NCBI GenBank assembly: GCA_024640205.1
Contig: JAHEFL010000047.1
Span: forward strand, 1 to 8,840
Origin: Flavobacteriales bacterium
Lineage (GTDB): Bacteria; Bacteroidota; Bacteroidia; Flavobacteriales_F; PHOS-HE28
Direction of reading: 5' to 3'
DNA length: 8,840 nt
A model generated the notes under the pieces. It made no database searches. It had not been told where the DNA came from and saw only the letters and a program-made list of their open reading frames with translations. How positions within the stretch are numbered: position 1 is the stretch's first letter; every line of letters begins with the position of its first letter. Of this stretch, positions 1 through 6,578 are shown in pieces. The position numbers and the translations under genes were made by a program.

Positions 1-562
1 AAGTAAGGATCTCGAATCCATCGCGGTCGGTGTATCGGTCATCGGCCTGCTGGAAGGTGGCACCGATGCCCATGCCGAAAGACCACTGCGTGGGCTGGTG
101 GCGCCTGGGCAGGGTATGCCAGGCCAGCCGCAATTCCGCATTCGTGTTGCTGTGGTAGATGCTGTTCACCATGGTGTCAAGCTTCAGCATGTAGCCGTTC
201 ACTCCCCAGCCTCCACCCAGAGACAGCATCACACGATCACGGTAGGTGAACGATGCTCCGCCCTCCAACCGGAAGCCCGGCCAGGGATAGCTGGTGGTAG
301 TTGCCTTCCCAGTGTGGTGGGTGTATTTGGCCGCCTGAAGGGTAACGTTCAGCCCTCCGAACACCCGCGTTTCGATGTCGCGTCCGATTTCCACCGGATC
401 ATCGTTCATGTAGCCACCTGCACCGGCCAGCGCACCGATCACACCGGTCACGAGCCCGCCATCGCCGCCGCCACCCCCCATCACACTTGACCCACCGGTA
501 AGCGACTGCCCGCCGGCCACATGGACCAGGCACAGGAAAGGCATCAGGAACCGAAGGCGCAT
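1..562 (-). CDS. Secreted, probable outer-membrane beta-barrel protein (3' end cut by window edge)
   Basis: An open reading frame starts at ATG 562-560 and stays open for 187 codons to the left edge, so the C-terminus is missing. Residues 1 to about 19 form a signal peptide (MRLRFLMPFLCLVHVAGG then Q), implying export. Residues 29-50 are unusually glycine-rich. From about residue 65 the chain shows alternating short strands with aromatic and glycine residues (for example TRVFGGLNVTLQAAKY, then FRLEGGASFTYRDRVMLSLGGGW, split here only by reading, and WSFGMGIGATFQQADDRY), typical of outer-membrane beta-barrels of the PorT/OmpW-like kind. The start lies 41 bp after the stop of the T9SS cargo gene, so co-transcription is likely. 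No Shine-Dalgarno site is visible. The family assignment is by pattern only; I recognise no specific family. Confidence 0.72.
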   Translation of the reverse strand, partial: MRLRFLMPFLCLVHVAGGQSLTGGSSVMGGGGGDGGLVTGVIGALAGAGGYMNDDPVEIGRDIETRVFGGLNVTLQAAKYTHHTGKATTTSYPWPGFRLEGGASFTYRDRVMLSLGGGWGVNGYMLKLDTMVNSIYHSNTNAELRLAWHTLPRRHQPTQWSFGMGIGATFQQADDRYTDRDGFEILT

Positions 563-603
563 GTAACGGAATACACTGCGAATATCGGGCCGCAGCACCA
601 ACT

Positions 604-1602
604 TCAATTGCCTATCACCAGCCGCTGCATCTTGACCTCGTTCCCGGTGTTCATGCGCACCGTATAGAGGCCGGCCGCCAGGTCGGATAGGGACAACGAG
701 ATCCGGGATCCTGTATGCCGTTCGTTGAGGACCACCCTACCCTGGCCGTCGATCAGCTGGAGCATGCAGAGGTCCGAGGTCGGTCGCTCAACCGTGACCT
801 CATCCACAGCCGGGTTCGGAAATAGATGCATGCCCGGTGCATTCGCTCCACCATTCACTTCCGTGGTCAGCAGGCCCGGGAAGTATACATACATGGTCCC
901 TCCTCCCATGCCGGCATCGAACCAGGTCTGGTCCTCAAAGGAGACCAGGTAAATGGGAATGCCAGGTTTGTAAAAGCGGTGTGTGATCAATGAGTAGGTG
1001 GAAATATCCGGCCATCCGACAACTTCGGTGGTCCATGCCATCTGGGTGCGGATCAGCACACAATCGGTGTAGGTGCCGGATGGCATGATCACGGTGCCGT
1101 AGCCCACGTAGGACACGTTCGTTGTTCCCGTCAAGATGCGATCGAAGCCCGCGCCGGTCTCGAAACAATCATAGGTATCCATGAAGGCATCCTGGTAATT
1201 GAAGGGATAGGTCACCAGGGTCTGGGGGTCATCACAGACGCGGTAATGTCCGCCGAAACTCGATCCCACGCCCAGGTAGAGCTCCTCGGTAGGGCTTGAG
1301 GCGTAGAAGTAATCGGAGAAGTCCGGGTCGTGGTCCGTGGCAGTAGCATCGGGGTAATAGCTCGCCAGGACGGTGGTGGACGGGTCAACGATGTCCACGA
1401 TATCGACCCAGGCACCTGAACCCAGCGAATTGAAGTTCCAGGTGAGGCCTGCACCGGACTGTGGCACCTGATAGGCACTGCTGCCATAGATGGTCCAGTT
1501 GTCGCCCGGTGTGAAGGATAGGTCGCCGGACTGCAGGGTGGGCTGGGCCAGGGTGCCGATGGCGGCGGAGACCAGCACCAAAAGCATCGAGAGGGTCCTC
1601 AT
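604..1602 (-). CDS. T9SS type A sorting domain-containing secreted protein
   Basis: A 332-residue protein. The N-terminus, MRTLSMLLVLVSAAIGTLAQ, is a classical signal peptide. Residues about 21-255 are a beta-rich, aromatic and Gly/Ser/Thr-rich secreted region of unknown function with four cysteines (123, 146, 181, and 279 in the tail). Residues about 258-332 are a type IX secretion C-terminal domain: LFPNPAVDEVTVE, then a strand pattern ending in DLAAGLYTVRM and KMQRLVIGN. Such proteins cross the outer membrane through the Por system and are released or anchored on the surface. I chose ATG at 1602 over an in-frame GTG at 1638, because the longer form puts 12 extra residues ahead of the signal peptide. 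The role of the main domain cannot be told from sequence; surface or secreted location is well supported. Confidence 0.88.
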   Translation of the reverse strand: MRTLSMLLVLVSAAIGTLAQPTLQSGDLSFTPGDNWTIYGSSAYQVPQSGAGLTWNFNSLGSGAWVDIVDIVDPSTTVLASYYPDATATDHDPDFSDYFYASSPTEELYLGVGSSFGGHYRVCDDPQTLVTYPFNYQDAFMDTYDCFETGAGFDRILTGTTNVSYVGYGTVIMPSGTYTDCVLIRTQMAWTTEVVGWPDISTYSLITHRFYKPGIPIYLVSFEDQTWFDAGMGGGTMYVYFPGLLTTEVNGGANAPGMHLFPNPAVDEVTVERPTSDLCMLQLIDGQGRVVLNERHTGSRISLSLSDLAAGLYTVRMNTGNEVKMQRLVIGN

Positions 1603-1660
1603 GGGAAAGTGGGTGGGTGGTACTGACAAGACGCGCACCCCGGAGTAGGGTTGTCGAAGC
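1603..1660 (-). promoter_or_regulatory. Leader and possible weak promoter of the T9SS cargo gene
   Basis: Between the post-nrdA hairpin and ATG 1602, the minus strand carries TAGCTTCG at 1660-1653, one mismatch from the Bacteroidota -7 element TAnnTTTG, but no convincing TTG about 20 bases further upstream. Just before the start codon is a short CCCA-type tandem tract (1609-1620) instead of a Shine-Dalgarno site. The separate hairpin at 1680-1718 suggests this gene has its own promoter, but the element itself is weak. Confidence 0.25.
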
Positions 1661-1679
1661 TACACCGTGATCACCTCAT

Positions 1680-1718
1680 CGTCGCAGGGTCCCTCGTTCC
1701 TCGTGAGACCCAGCGACG
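1680..1718 (-). terminator. Strong hairpin after nrdA; probable transcript end or 3' stabiliser
   Basis: The arms 1680-1691 and 1707-1718 are complementary over 12 positions with a single central mismatch: CGTCGC pairs with GCGACG, and GGGTC with GACCC. The loop is 15 bases. The hairpin lies 27 bases after the nrdA stop codon and about 80 bases before the next gene, where an operon terminator is expected. On the minus transcript no U-tract follows, so it is not a textbook intrinsic terminator. A 3' end stabilising stem or a U-less terminator is equally possible. The structure is seen directly; its function is inferred from position. Confidence 0.6.
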
Positions 1719-1745
1719 GCTTAAGTTTCCAATTTTCTCGCCGCT

Positions 1746-4244
1746 CTACCCCGAGCACATCTCACAGCCCTCCGGGTCATCCAGTGAGCAGGCGATCTCT
1801 GCGGCGGCGCGCTCCTCGGCGGTCATGGCCTTGGCCACGGGGGCGCCGGTGCTCACCTCCTTCACCTTCACCGCTTTCGGTTTCACGGCCTTGGCCTCCA
1901 CCACCGCTCCGTTGCCGTTGCTCGCCACCACCTTTTCCGCCATGGCGGGCTGCGGGGCTTTGGCGGCTTCGGGTTGCGCCAGCTTGCTCTTGTCCACGGT
2001 GAACTTGATGGCATCCGTGGCGGCCTTGGTGCGCAGGTAGTACATGCCGGTCTTCAGGCCCGCCTTCCACGCATAGAAGTGCATGCTGGTGAGTTTGCCG
2101 AAGTTGGCGTTCTCCATGAAGATGTTCAGGCTCTGGCTCTGGCAGATGTACGCGCCACGGTCCGCGGCCATGTCGATGATCACCTTCTGGCTGATCTCCC
2201 ACGCCGTCTTGTAGAGGTCCTTCAGGTTCTGCGGGATCTCCGGGATGTTCTGCACGCTGCCGTTCGCTGCGATGATCTTGTTCTTCAGGTCCTCGCCCCA
2301 CAGGCCCAGCTTCACCAGGTCACGCAGCAGGTACTTGTTCACCACCACGAACTCACCGCTCAATACACGCCGCGTGTAGATGTTGCTGGTGTAAGGCTCG
2401 AAGCATTCGTTGTTGCCCAGGATCTGTGCGGTGCTCGCCGTGGGCATGGGTGCCAGCAACAAACTGTTGCGCACACCGTGCTCCTTGATCTCGCTGCGCA
2501 GCACGTCCCACTCCCAGCGCTTGCTCGGCTTCACGCCCCACATGTCGAACTGCAGCACGCCCTCGCTCACCGGGCTGCCCTGGTACGTCTCGTAAGGCCC
2601 TTCCTCCTTCGCCAGATCCTTGCTGGCGGTGAGGGCGGCGTAGTAGATGGTCTCGTGGATCTCGCGGTTCAGCACTTTCGCCTCCACCGAGTCGAAGGGG
2701 TAGCGCATCTTGATGAACGCGTCCGCCAAGCCCTGCACACCAATGCCGATGGGGCGGTGGCGCATGTTGCTGCGGCGTGCCTCGGGGATCGGATAGTAGT
2801 TCTGGTCGATCACCCGGTTCAGGTTCTTCGCCAGTTGGTACGTGATCTCAAAAAGCTTGTCGTGGTCGAACTTGCCCTTCACTACGAACTTGGGCAGGGC
2901 CAGGGAACCGAGGTTGCACACGGCCACCTCCTCCGGACTGGTGTACTCGATGATCTCCGTGCAGAGGTTGCTGCTCTTGATGGTACCGAGGTTCTGCTGG
3001 TTGCTCTTGCCATTGGCGGCATCCTTGAAGAGCATGTAGGGCGTGCCGGTCTCGATCTGGCTTTCCAGGATCTTGAACCAGAGGTCCTGTGCCTTGATGG
3101 TCTCACGGCCCTTGCCATCGCGCTCGTAGCCTTCGTACAACTCCTCGAACTTCGCACCCCAGGTATCGGCCAGGCCGGGACATTCGTTGGGGCACATCAG
3201 GGTCCAGTCGCCGTTCTGCTCCACCCGCTTCATGAAGAGGTCGGGTATCCACATGGCGTAGAAGAGGTCGCGTGCGCGCATCTCCTCCTTCCCGTGGTTC
3301 TTCTTCAGCTCCAGGAAGTCGAACACGTCCGCATGCCAGGGTTCCAGGTACATGGCGAAACTGCCCTTGCGCTTACCGCCGCCCTGGTCCACGTAGCGGG
3401 CCGTATCGTTGAAGACGCGCAGCATGGGGACGATGCCATTGCTGGTACCGTTGGTACCCTTGATGTAGCTGCCCTTCGCCCGCAGGTTGTGCACGCTGAG
3501 GCCGATGCCACCAGCACTCTGGCTGATCTGGGCACACTGCTTCAAGGTGTCGTAAATGCCATTGATGCTATCGTCCTTGAGTTGGAGAAGGAAGCAGCTG
3601 CTCATCTGCGGCTTCGGGGTGCCGGCGTTGAAGAGGGTGGGTGTGGCGTGGGTGAACCAGCCTTCGCTCAAGGAGTGATAGGTGGCGATGGCGGAATCGA
3701 GATCGGTTTTGTGGATGCCAACGGAAACGCGCATAAGCATATGCTGGGGGCGCTCCACCACCTTTCCATGCAGGCGCAGCAGGTAGCTGCGCTCCAGGGT
3801 TTTGAAACCGAAGAAGTCGTAGTTGAAGTCACGGTCGTAGATGATCGCACTATCCAGCAGGTCCGCGTTCTCCTTGACGATCTTGTAAACATCCTCTGCC
3901 AGCAAGGATGCCTTCTCCCCGGTCTTCGGATCGAGGTAGGTGTAGAGGTCCATCATCGTTTCGCTGAAGGACTTCTTGGTGTTCTTGTGCAGGTTGCTCA
4001 CGGCAATACGGCTCGCGAGCTGCGCGTAATCCGGGTGCTTCACCGTCATGGTGGCGGCCACCTCGGCGGTGAGGTTGTCCAGCTCGGTGGTGGTCACGCC
4101 ATCGAAGATGCCGTCGATGACCTTGAGGGTCACCGCCGTGGCATCCACCATGGGGTCCAGCCCATAACAGAGCTTCTTCACGCGGGCGGTGATCTTGTCA
4201 AATTTCACCGCCTCCCGGCGTCCGTCGCGCTTGATCACATACAT
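1746..4244 (-). CDS. nrdA: Ribonucleoside-diphosphate reductase, class Ia large subunit
   Basis: The 832-residue catalytic subunit reduces ribonucleoside diphosphates to deoxyribonucleotides in the cytoplasm, with NrdB. Residues 1 to about 90 are an ATP-cone allosteric domain ([18 protein letters not shown]). The redox pair is C217 (SSCFLL) and C443 ([11 protein letters not shown]). N426, C428 and E430 in SSNLCTEI are the active-site triad around the thiyl-radical cysteine. [11 protein letters not shown] at 601-611 is the phosphate-binding signature. Y735-Y736 (GMYYLRT) match the radical-transfer tyrosines. C827 and C830 (CEMC) near the end are the swinging-tail thiols. The sequence strongly resembles eukaryotic RRM1 from the ATP cone onward. 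The tail linker, about 751-818, is Lys/Ala/Pro/Val-rich and much longer than in RRM1. The gene follows nrdB by 236 bp; ATG 4244 is preceded by an A-rich stretch without a Shine-Dalgarno site. Confidence 0.98.
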   Translation of the reverse strand: MYVIKRDGRREAVKFDKITARVKKLCYGLDPMVDATAVTLKVIDGIFDGVTTTELDNLTAEVAATMTVKHPDYAQLASRIAVSNLHKNTKKSFSETMMDLYTYLDPKTGEKASLLAEDVYKIVKENADLLDSAIIYDRDFNYDFFGFKTLERSYLLRLHGKVVERPQHMLMRVSVGIHKTDLDSAIATYHSLSEGWFTHATPTLFNAGTPKPQMSSCFLLQLKDDSINGIYDTLKQCAQISQSAGGIGLSVHNLRAKGSYIKGTNGTSNGIVPMLRVFNDTARYVDQGGGKRKGSFAMYLEPWHADVFDFLELKKNHGKEEMRARDLFYAMWIPDLFMKRVEQNGDWTLMCPNECPGLADTWGAKFEELYEGYERDGKGRETIKAQDLWFKILESQIETGTPYMLFKDAANGKSNQQNLGTIKSSNLCTEIIEYTSPEEVAVCNLGSLALPKFVVKGKFDHDKLFEITYQLAKNLNRVIDQNYYPIPEARRSNMRHRPIGIGVQGLADAFIKMRYPFDSVEAKVLNREIHETIYYAALTASKDLAKEEGPYETYQGSPVSEGVLQFDMWGVKPSKRWEWDVLRSEIKEHGVRNSLLLAPMPTASTAQILGNNECFEPYTSNIYTRRVLSGEFVVVNKYLLRDLVKLGLWGEDLKNKIIAANGSVQNIPEIPQNLKDLYKTAWEISQKVIIDMAADRGAYICQSQSLNIFMENANFGKLTSMHFYAWKAGLKTGMYYLRTKAATDAIKFTVDKSKLAQPEAAKAPQPAMAEKVVASNGNGAVVEAKAVKPKAVKVKEVSTGAPVAKAMTAEERAAAEIACSLDDPEGCEMCSG

Positions 4245-4480
4245 GTTCGTTCTATGCTTTTTGGTTTTTGTGGACCGGCTCGTTCTGGGCTCCCGCTTGC
4301 TGCGCTCCGGCTGGTTAACTCATCGTGTCGGACCTGCTTCGCCGACACGTTCAATTTTCAGGATCGGTAAGGTTCGATCTTCAGGGACTTGTTGCGGACC
4401 CGTCGGGCAGTGGTTCTTCAACGGGTGGCTGTTAGTTGCGTACTGCCAACCCCGAAGGGCCACCCACCGGGCCTCTTCCC
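4245..4480 (-). other. nrdB-nrdA intercistronic spacer with repeat-like structure
   Basis: These 236 bases are long for a spacer inside an operon. They hold a perfect 8-bp inverted repeat (4324-4349), a near-repeat CCGGCT(C/G)GTT at 4275-4284 and 4307-4316, and weaker pairings: GGGTGGC 4423-4429 with GCCACCC 4459-4465, and GGCAGT 4406-4411 with ACTGCC 4442-4447. No open reading frame with a plausible product and no clear -7 element for nrdA were seen. The spacer could process, partly terminate or stabilise the nrdBA message, or be a REP-like insertion. Co-transcription of nrdB and nrdA is inferred from order and strand. Confidence 0.45.
4324..4349. repeat. Perfect 8-bp inverted repeat in the nrdB-nrdA spacer
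   Basis: CGTGTCGG at 4324-4331 pairs perfectly with CCGACACG at 4342-4349 around a 10-base loop, giving a GC-rich stem. On the minus strand neither side has a long U-tract, so simple intrinsic termination is unlikely. The position between two cistrons and the hairpin shape fit a REP-type intergenic element or an mRNA-processing and stability stem. The copy number elsewhere in the genome is unknown from this window. Confidence 0.6.
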
Positions 4481-5518
4481 TTAAAAGTCCGCGTCCAGTT
4501 TGAATTTCACCTCTTCCTTGTTCTGGTTCATCACACCCGCTTTCTGGTACTCCCCCACCCGCTTCTCAAAGAAATTCGTCTTGCCCTGCAGGCTGATCAT
4601 CTCCATGAAGTCGAAGGGGTTGGTGGCGTGATAAACCTTGTCATTACCCAACTCCATCAGCAGCCGATCGGCCACGAATTCGATGTACTGCATCATCAGT
4701 TTGGCGTTCATGCCGATGAGGTTCACCGGTAATGAATCACTCACGAACTCCTTCTCGATCTCCACGGCATCCATGATGATCTTCTCCACGGTCTTCTTCG
4801 GGAGTTTGTTGATCAGGTGCTTGGTGTAGAGCAGGCAGGCGAAGTCGCAGTGCAGGCCCTCATCACGGCTGATGAGCTCATTGCTGAAGGTGAGGCCCGG
4901 CATCAGGCCACGCTTCTTCAGCCAGAAAATGGAGCAGAAGCTGCCGCTGAAGAAGATGCCCTCCACGGCCGCGAAGGCCACGAGGCGCTCGGCGAAGCTG
5001 CCCTTGTCGATCCAGCGCAAGGCCCAATCCGCCTTCTTCTTCACGCAATCCATGGTATCGATGGCGTGGAAGAGCTTGTCCTTTTCGATGGGGTCCTTTA
5101 TATAGGTATCGATGAGCAGGCTGTAGGTCTCACTGTGGATGTTCTCCACGGCGATCTGGAACCCATAGAAGAAGCGGGCCTCGGTGTACTGCACCTCATG
5201 CAGGAAGTTCTCGGCCAGGTTCTCGTTCACGATGCCATCACTGGCCGCGAAGAAGGCGAGCACGTGCTTGATGAAGAAGCGCTCGTCATCGTTCAGCTTG
5301 GTGTTCCAATCCACCAGGTCGGCATGGAGATCGATCTCCTCGGCCGTCCAGAAGCTCGCCTCATGCGTTTTATAGAACTGCCAGATATCGTTGTGCTGGA
5401 TCGGAAAGATCACGAAGCGATCCTTGTTCTCCTTAAGCAGGGGTTCATTGGCGGCATCAACGTTCGCTGGAAGGACGTCCTCCAGGCTCATCTGGCTTTC
5501 TTTGGTGGTGTTGCTCAT
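4481..5518 (-). CDS. nrdB: Ribonucleoside-diphosphate reductase, class Ia small (radical) subunit
   Basis: The 345-residue ferritin-like subunit houses the di-metal centre and stable tyrosyl radical that activates NrdA. By comparison with mouse R2 the metal ligands are D94 ([10 protein letters not shown]), E125 and H128 ([10 protein letters not shown]), E186 ([11 protein letters not shown]), and E220 and H223 (RDEGLHCDF). Y132 sits where the radical tyrosine belongs, so this is a Tyr-type rather than a class Ic (Phe) enzyme. The C-terminal KFKLDADF is the conserved tail that docks on the large subunit. Motifs match the eukaryotic RRM2-like branch. I start at ATG 5518; an upstream in-frame TTG at 5533 would add only five residues. 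No clear Shine-Dalgarno site is seen. The gene precedes nrdA, the reverse of the nrdA-nrdB order in E. coli. Confidence 0.98.
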   Translation of the reverse strand: MSNTTKESQMSLEDVLPANVDAANEPLLKENKDRFVIFPIQHNDIWQFYKTHEASFWTAEEIDLHADLVDWNTKLNDDERFFIKHVLAFFAASDGIVNENLAENFLHEVQYTEARFFYGFQIAVENIHSETYSLLIDTYIKDPIEKDKLFHAIDTMDCVKKKADWALRWIDKGSFAERLVAFAAVEGIFFSGSFCSIFWLKKRGLMPGLTFSNELISRDEGLHCDFACLLYTKHLINKLPKKTVEKIIMDAVEIEKEFVSDSLPVNLIGMNAKLMMQYIEFVADRLLMELGNDKVYHATNPFDFMEMISLQGKTNFFEKRVGEYQKAGVMNQNKEEVKFKLDADF

Positions 5519-5544
5519 GGTTCCGATCGGCAAAAAAGGTCCTG

Positions 5545-5562
5545 ATGGGGGAAGCCCCCCAT
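5545..5562 (-). promoter_or_regulatory. Hairpin in the nrdB leader
   Basis: ATGGGGG at 5545-5551 pairs perfectly with CCCCCAT at 5556-5562 around a four-base loop, giving a 7-bp stem with five G-C pairs. It lies 26 bases before the nrdB start codon, within the predicted 5' leader. On the minus strand it is followed after seven bases by a T6 run (5537-5532), so it could act as an attenuator or a leader-stability stem. On the plus strand a short T-run follows directly, but no plus-strand gene ends there. Confidence 0.5.
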
Positions 5563-5625
5563 TTTAAAATTCACGGTCTGGTAATGGTTCCCGCCGGCGT
5601 CGAACTGAGCGGCGTCGTCGGGTTA

Positions 5626-5656
5626 CAAAATTGGACCGACCGATCGACGATCACAA
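5626..5656 (-). promoter_or_regulatory. Candidate nrdB(A) promoter
   Basis: On the minus strand TTGTG (5656-5652) is followed after 18 bases by CAATTTTG (5633-5626). This is one mismatch from the Bacteroidota -7 consensus TAnnTTTG, with TTG about 20 bases upstream as that consensus expects. A start near 5619 would give a leader of about 100 bases that includes the 5545-5562 hairpin, and the GGCGTCG direct repeat would flank the start site. No AT-rich paired NrdR box was recognised. The call rests on pattern matching only. Confidence 0.4.
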
Positions 5657-5720
5657 GCGATAAAGCACGGTATGTTCCCTAAGTTTTTAACACGCACCGG
5701 TTCCTTGCGTCAGCCGTGGG

Positions 5721-5777
5721 ATGGATCCATGTTGCATAGATGCAAGACCTTTCTTTTCACGATCCGTTAACATCGTG
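5721..5777. repeat. Cluster of three short inverted repeats
   Basis: Within 57 bases lie the perfect 10-bp palindrome ATGGATCCAT (5721-5730), the near-contiguous TTGCAT-AG-ATGCAA (5732-5745), and CACGAT (5758-5763) pairing with ATCGTG (5772-5777) around an 8-base loop. The cluster is about 65-120 bases upstream of the candidate nrdB -33 element. It could be operator DNA for dimeric regulators or a degenerate transcript end. The symmetry is seen directly; no known operator consensus was recognised. Confidence 0.4.
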
Positions 5778-5957
5778 ACCGGCACGCGATAGCAGTGATC
5801 ATGCGCAGAAGTGAACGCGCGAAGGTCCTGCCATTACTGGGTTTCAGAGATCCCTCTTACTCCCAACGCAAGTGATCGAACACCCTTTCTTCGAACACAT
5901 CACGTCCATCGCAGCAACAACGCAGGATCGCGTAAAGCGAACGTCGGATATGCCCGC

Positions 5958-6533
5958 TCAACGGGCCATCCACTCGCGATGCACCTTCTCCAGACCGGTG
6001 AACCAGTCCTCGCCATAACGTCGAACGAGTGCATCCTTCACAAAGCGGAACACGGGTACGTTCAGTGATGCACCACAGGCACAAGCCGGGGCACAGATCG
6101 GCCAGCGGTGGTAGTTGAGCCCATCATGGAATTTCAATTTCGTAATGCGGATCGGATACAGGTGACAGCTGATCGGTTTGCGGAACGGGATCTTACCCGC
6201 CTTCCACGCGAGTTCCACCCCGCAGGTGGCGATACCCTGTTCGTTGAACACGGTGTAGGCGCATTCGCCCGCCTCACCCACGAGGGGCGTAACCAAGTCG
6301 CCATCCATGTCCACCACACTGGTGCCTTGTTCCGCCACTGCCTTTATTCCTTTCTCCGGAATGAACGGCCGGATATTCGGCCATAGCTCCTTGAGCAACG
6401 CCGCTTCGTCCTTCTCCAACGGCGCCCCGCTTTCACCCTGCACGCAGCAGGCCCCTTTGCAGGCGTTGAGATCGCACACGAAGCGTTCCTCGAAAACGTC
6501 CTCACTGATCAGGGTCCCTTCGTGCTCGATCAT
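5958..6533 (-). CDS. DUF3109 family cysteine-rich protein
   Basis: A 191-residue soluble protein with ten cysteines, matching the DUF3109 family widespread in Bacteroidota. C20, C25, C29 and C30 form a C-x4-C-x3-CC cluster (VCDLNACKGACCVQG). Later come C91, C104 and C123 in PISCHLYPIR, then C147, C151 and C153 (ICAPACACG). The arrangement resembles the YkgJ-type metal or iron-sulfur binding family, so metal coordination is plausible, but the function is unknown. There is no signal peptide or membrane segment. ATG 6533 is supported by a good Shine-Dalgarno site, AGGGAGG, six bases upstream. The gene starts 45 bp after the DUF389 gene ends, so the two are probably co-transcribed. Confidence 0.9.
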   Translation of the reverse strand: MIEHEGTLISEDVFEERFVCDLNACKGACCVQGESGAPLEKDEAALLKELWPNIRPFIPEKGIKAVAEQGTSVVDMDGDLVTPLVGEAGECAYTVFNEQGIATCGVELAWKAGKIPFRKPISCHLYPIRITKLKFHDGLNYHRWPICAPACACGASLNVPVFRFVKDALVRRYGEDWFTGLEKVHREWMAR

Positions 6534-6539
6534 GCGTTG

Positions 6540-6546
6540 CCTCCCT
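6540..6546 (-). promoter_or_regulatory. Shine-Dalgarno site of the DUF3109 gene
   Basis: The minus strand reads AGGGAGG, six bases before ATG 6533. It is the only clear Shine-Dalgarno sequence in the window; the other starts look like the usual SD-poor Bacteroidota type. It fixes the start of the downstream gene in what is probably a two-gene unit. Confidence 0.7.
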
Positions 6547-6578
6547 GGGTCAAGTTGGTCATGACTAGTTCAACGGGA

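Larger units (their letters stand above)
5519..5957. other. 439-bp non-coding stretch between the DUF3109 gene and nrdB
   Basis: No credible protein or tRNA gene is seen here on either strand; the short frames lack recognisable content or run antisense into the neighbouring gene. The stretch holds the nrdB leader with a hairpin (5545-5562), a candidate promoter (5626-5656), a direct repeat GGCGTCG (5596-5602 and 5611-5617), and a group of three short palindromic elements (5721-5777). It must also contain the end of the DUF3109 transcript, but no U-tract terminator is evident. Its length and density of symmetric elements suggest it is mainly a control region for the nrd operon. Confidence 0.6.

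Noticed and set aside
98..490. A 130-codon plus-strand frame at the left end
   Set aside because: It is antisense to the open minus-strand frame with a clear signal peptide and barrel-like strands, which explains the region better.
1609..1620. Short GGGT/ACCC tandem tract before the T9SS gene, considered as a phase-variation repeat
   Set aside because: Only about three units, within ordinary chance for GC-rich leader DNA.
1974..4370. A very long open frame (798 codons) on the plus strand opposite nrdA
   Set aside because: It is in codon-for-codon register with nrdA. Antisense stops would require TTA, CTA or TCA codons in nrdA, which GC-rich genes avoid. The product has no recognisable domain.
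4817..5545. A 242-codon plus-strand frame opposite nrdB
   Set aside because: Same register effect as for nrdA; nrdB is certain from its metal ligands and tail, and the antisense product looks like a composition artefact.
5811..6068. An 85-codon plus-strand frame overlapping the end of the DUF3109 gene
   Set aside because: It begins with GTG, has no recognisable content and is antisense to a well-supported gene over half its length.
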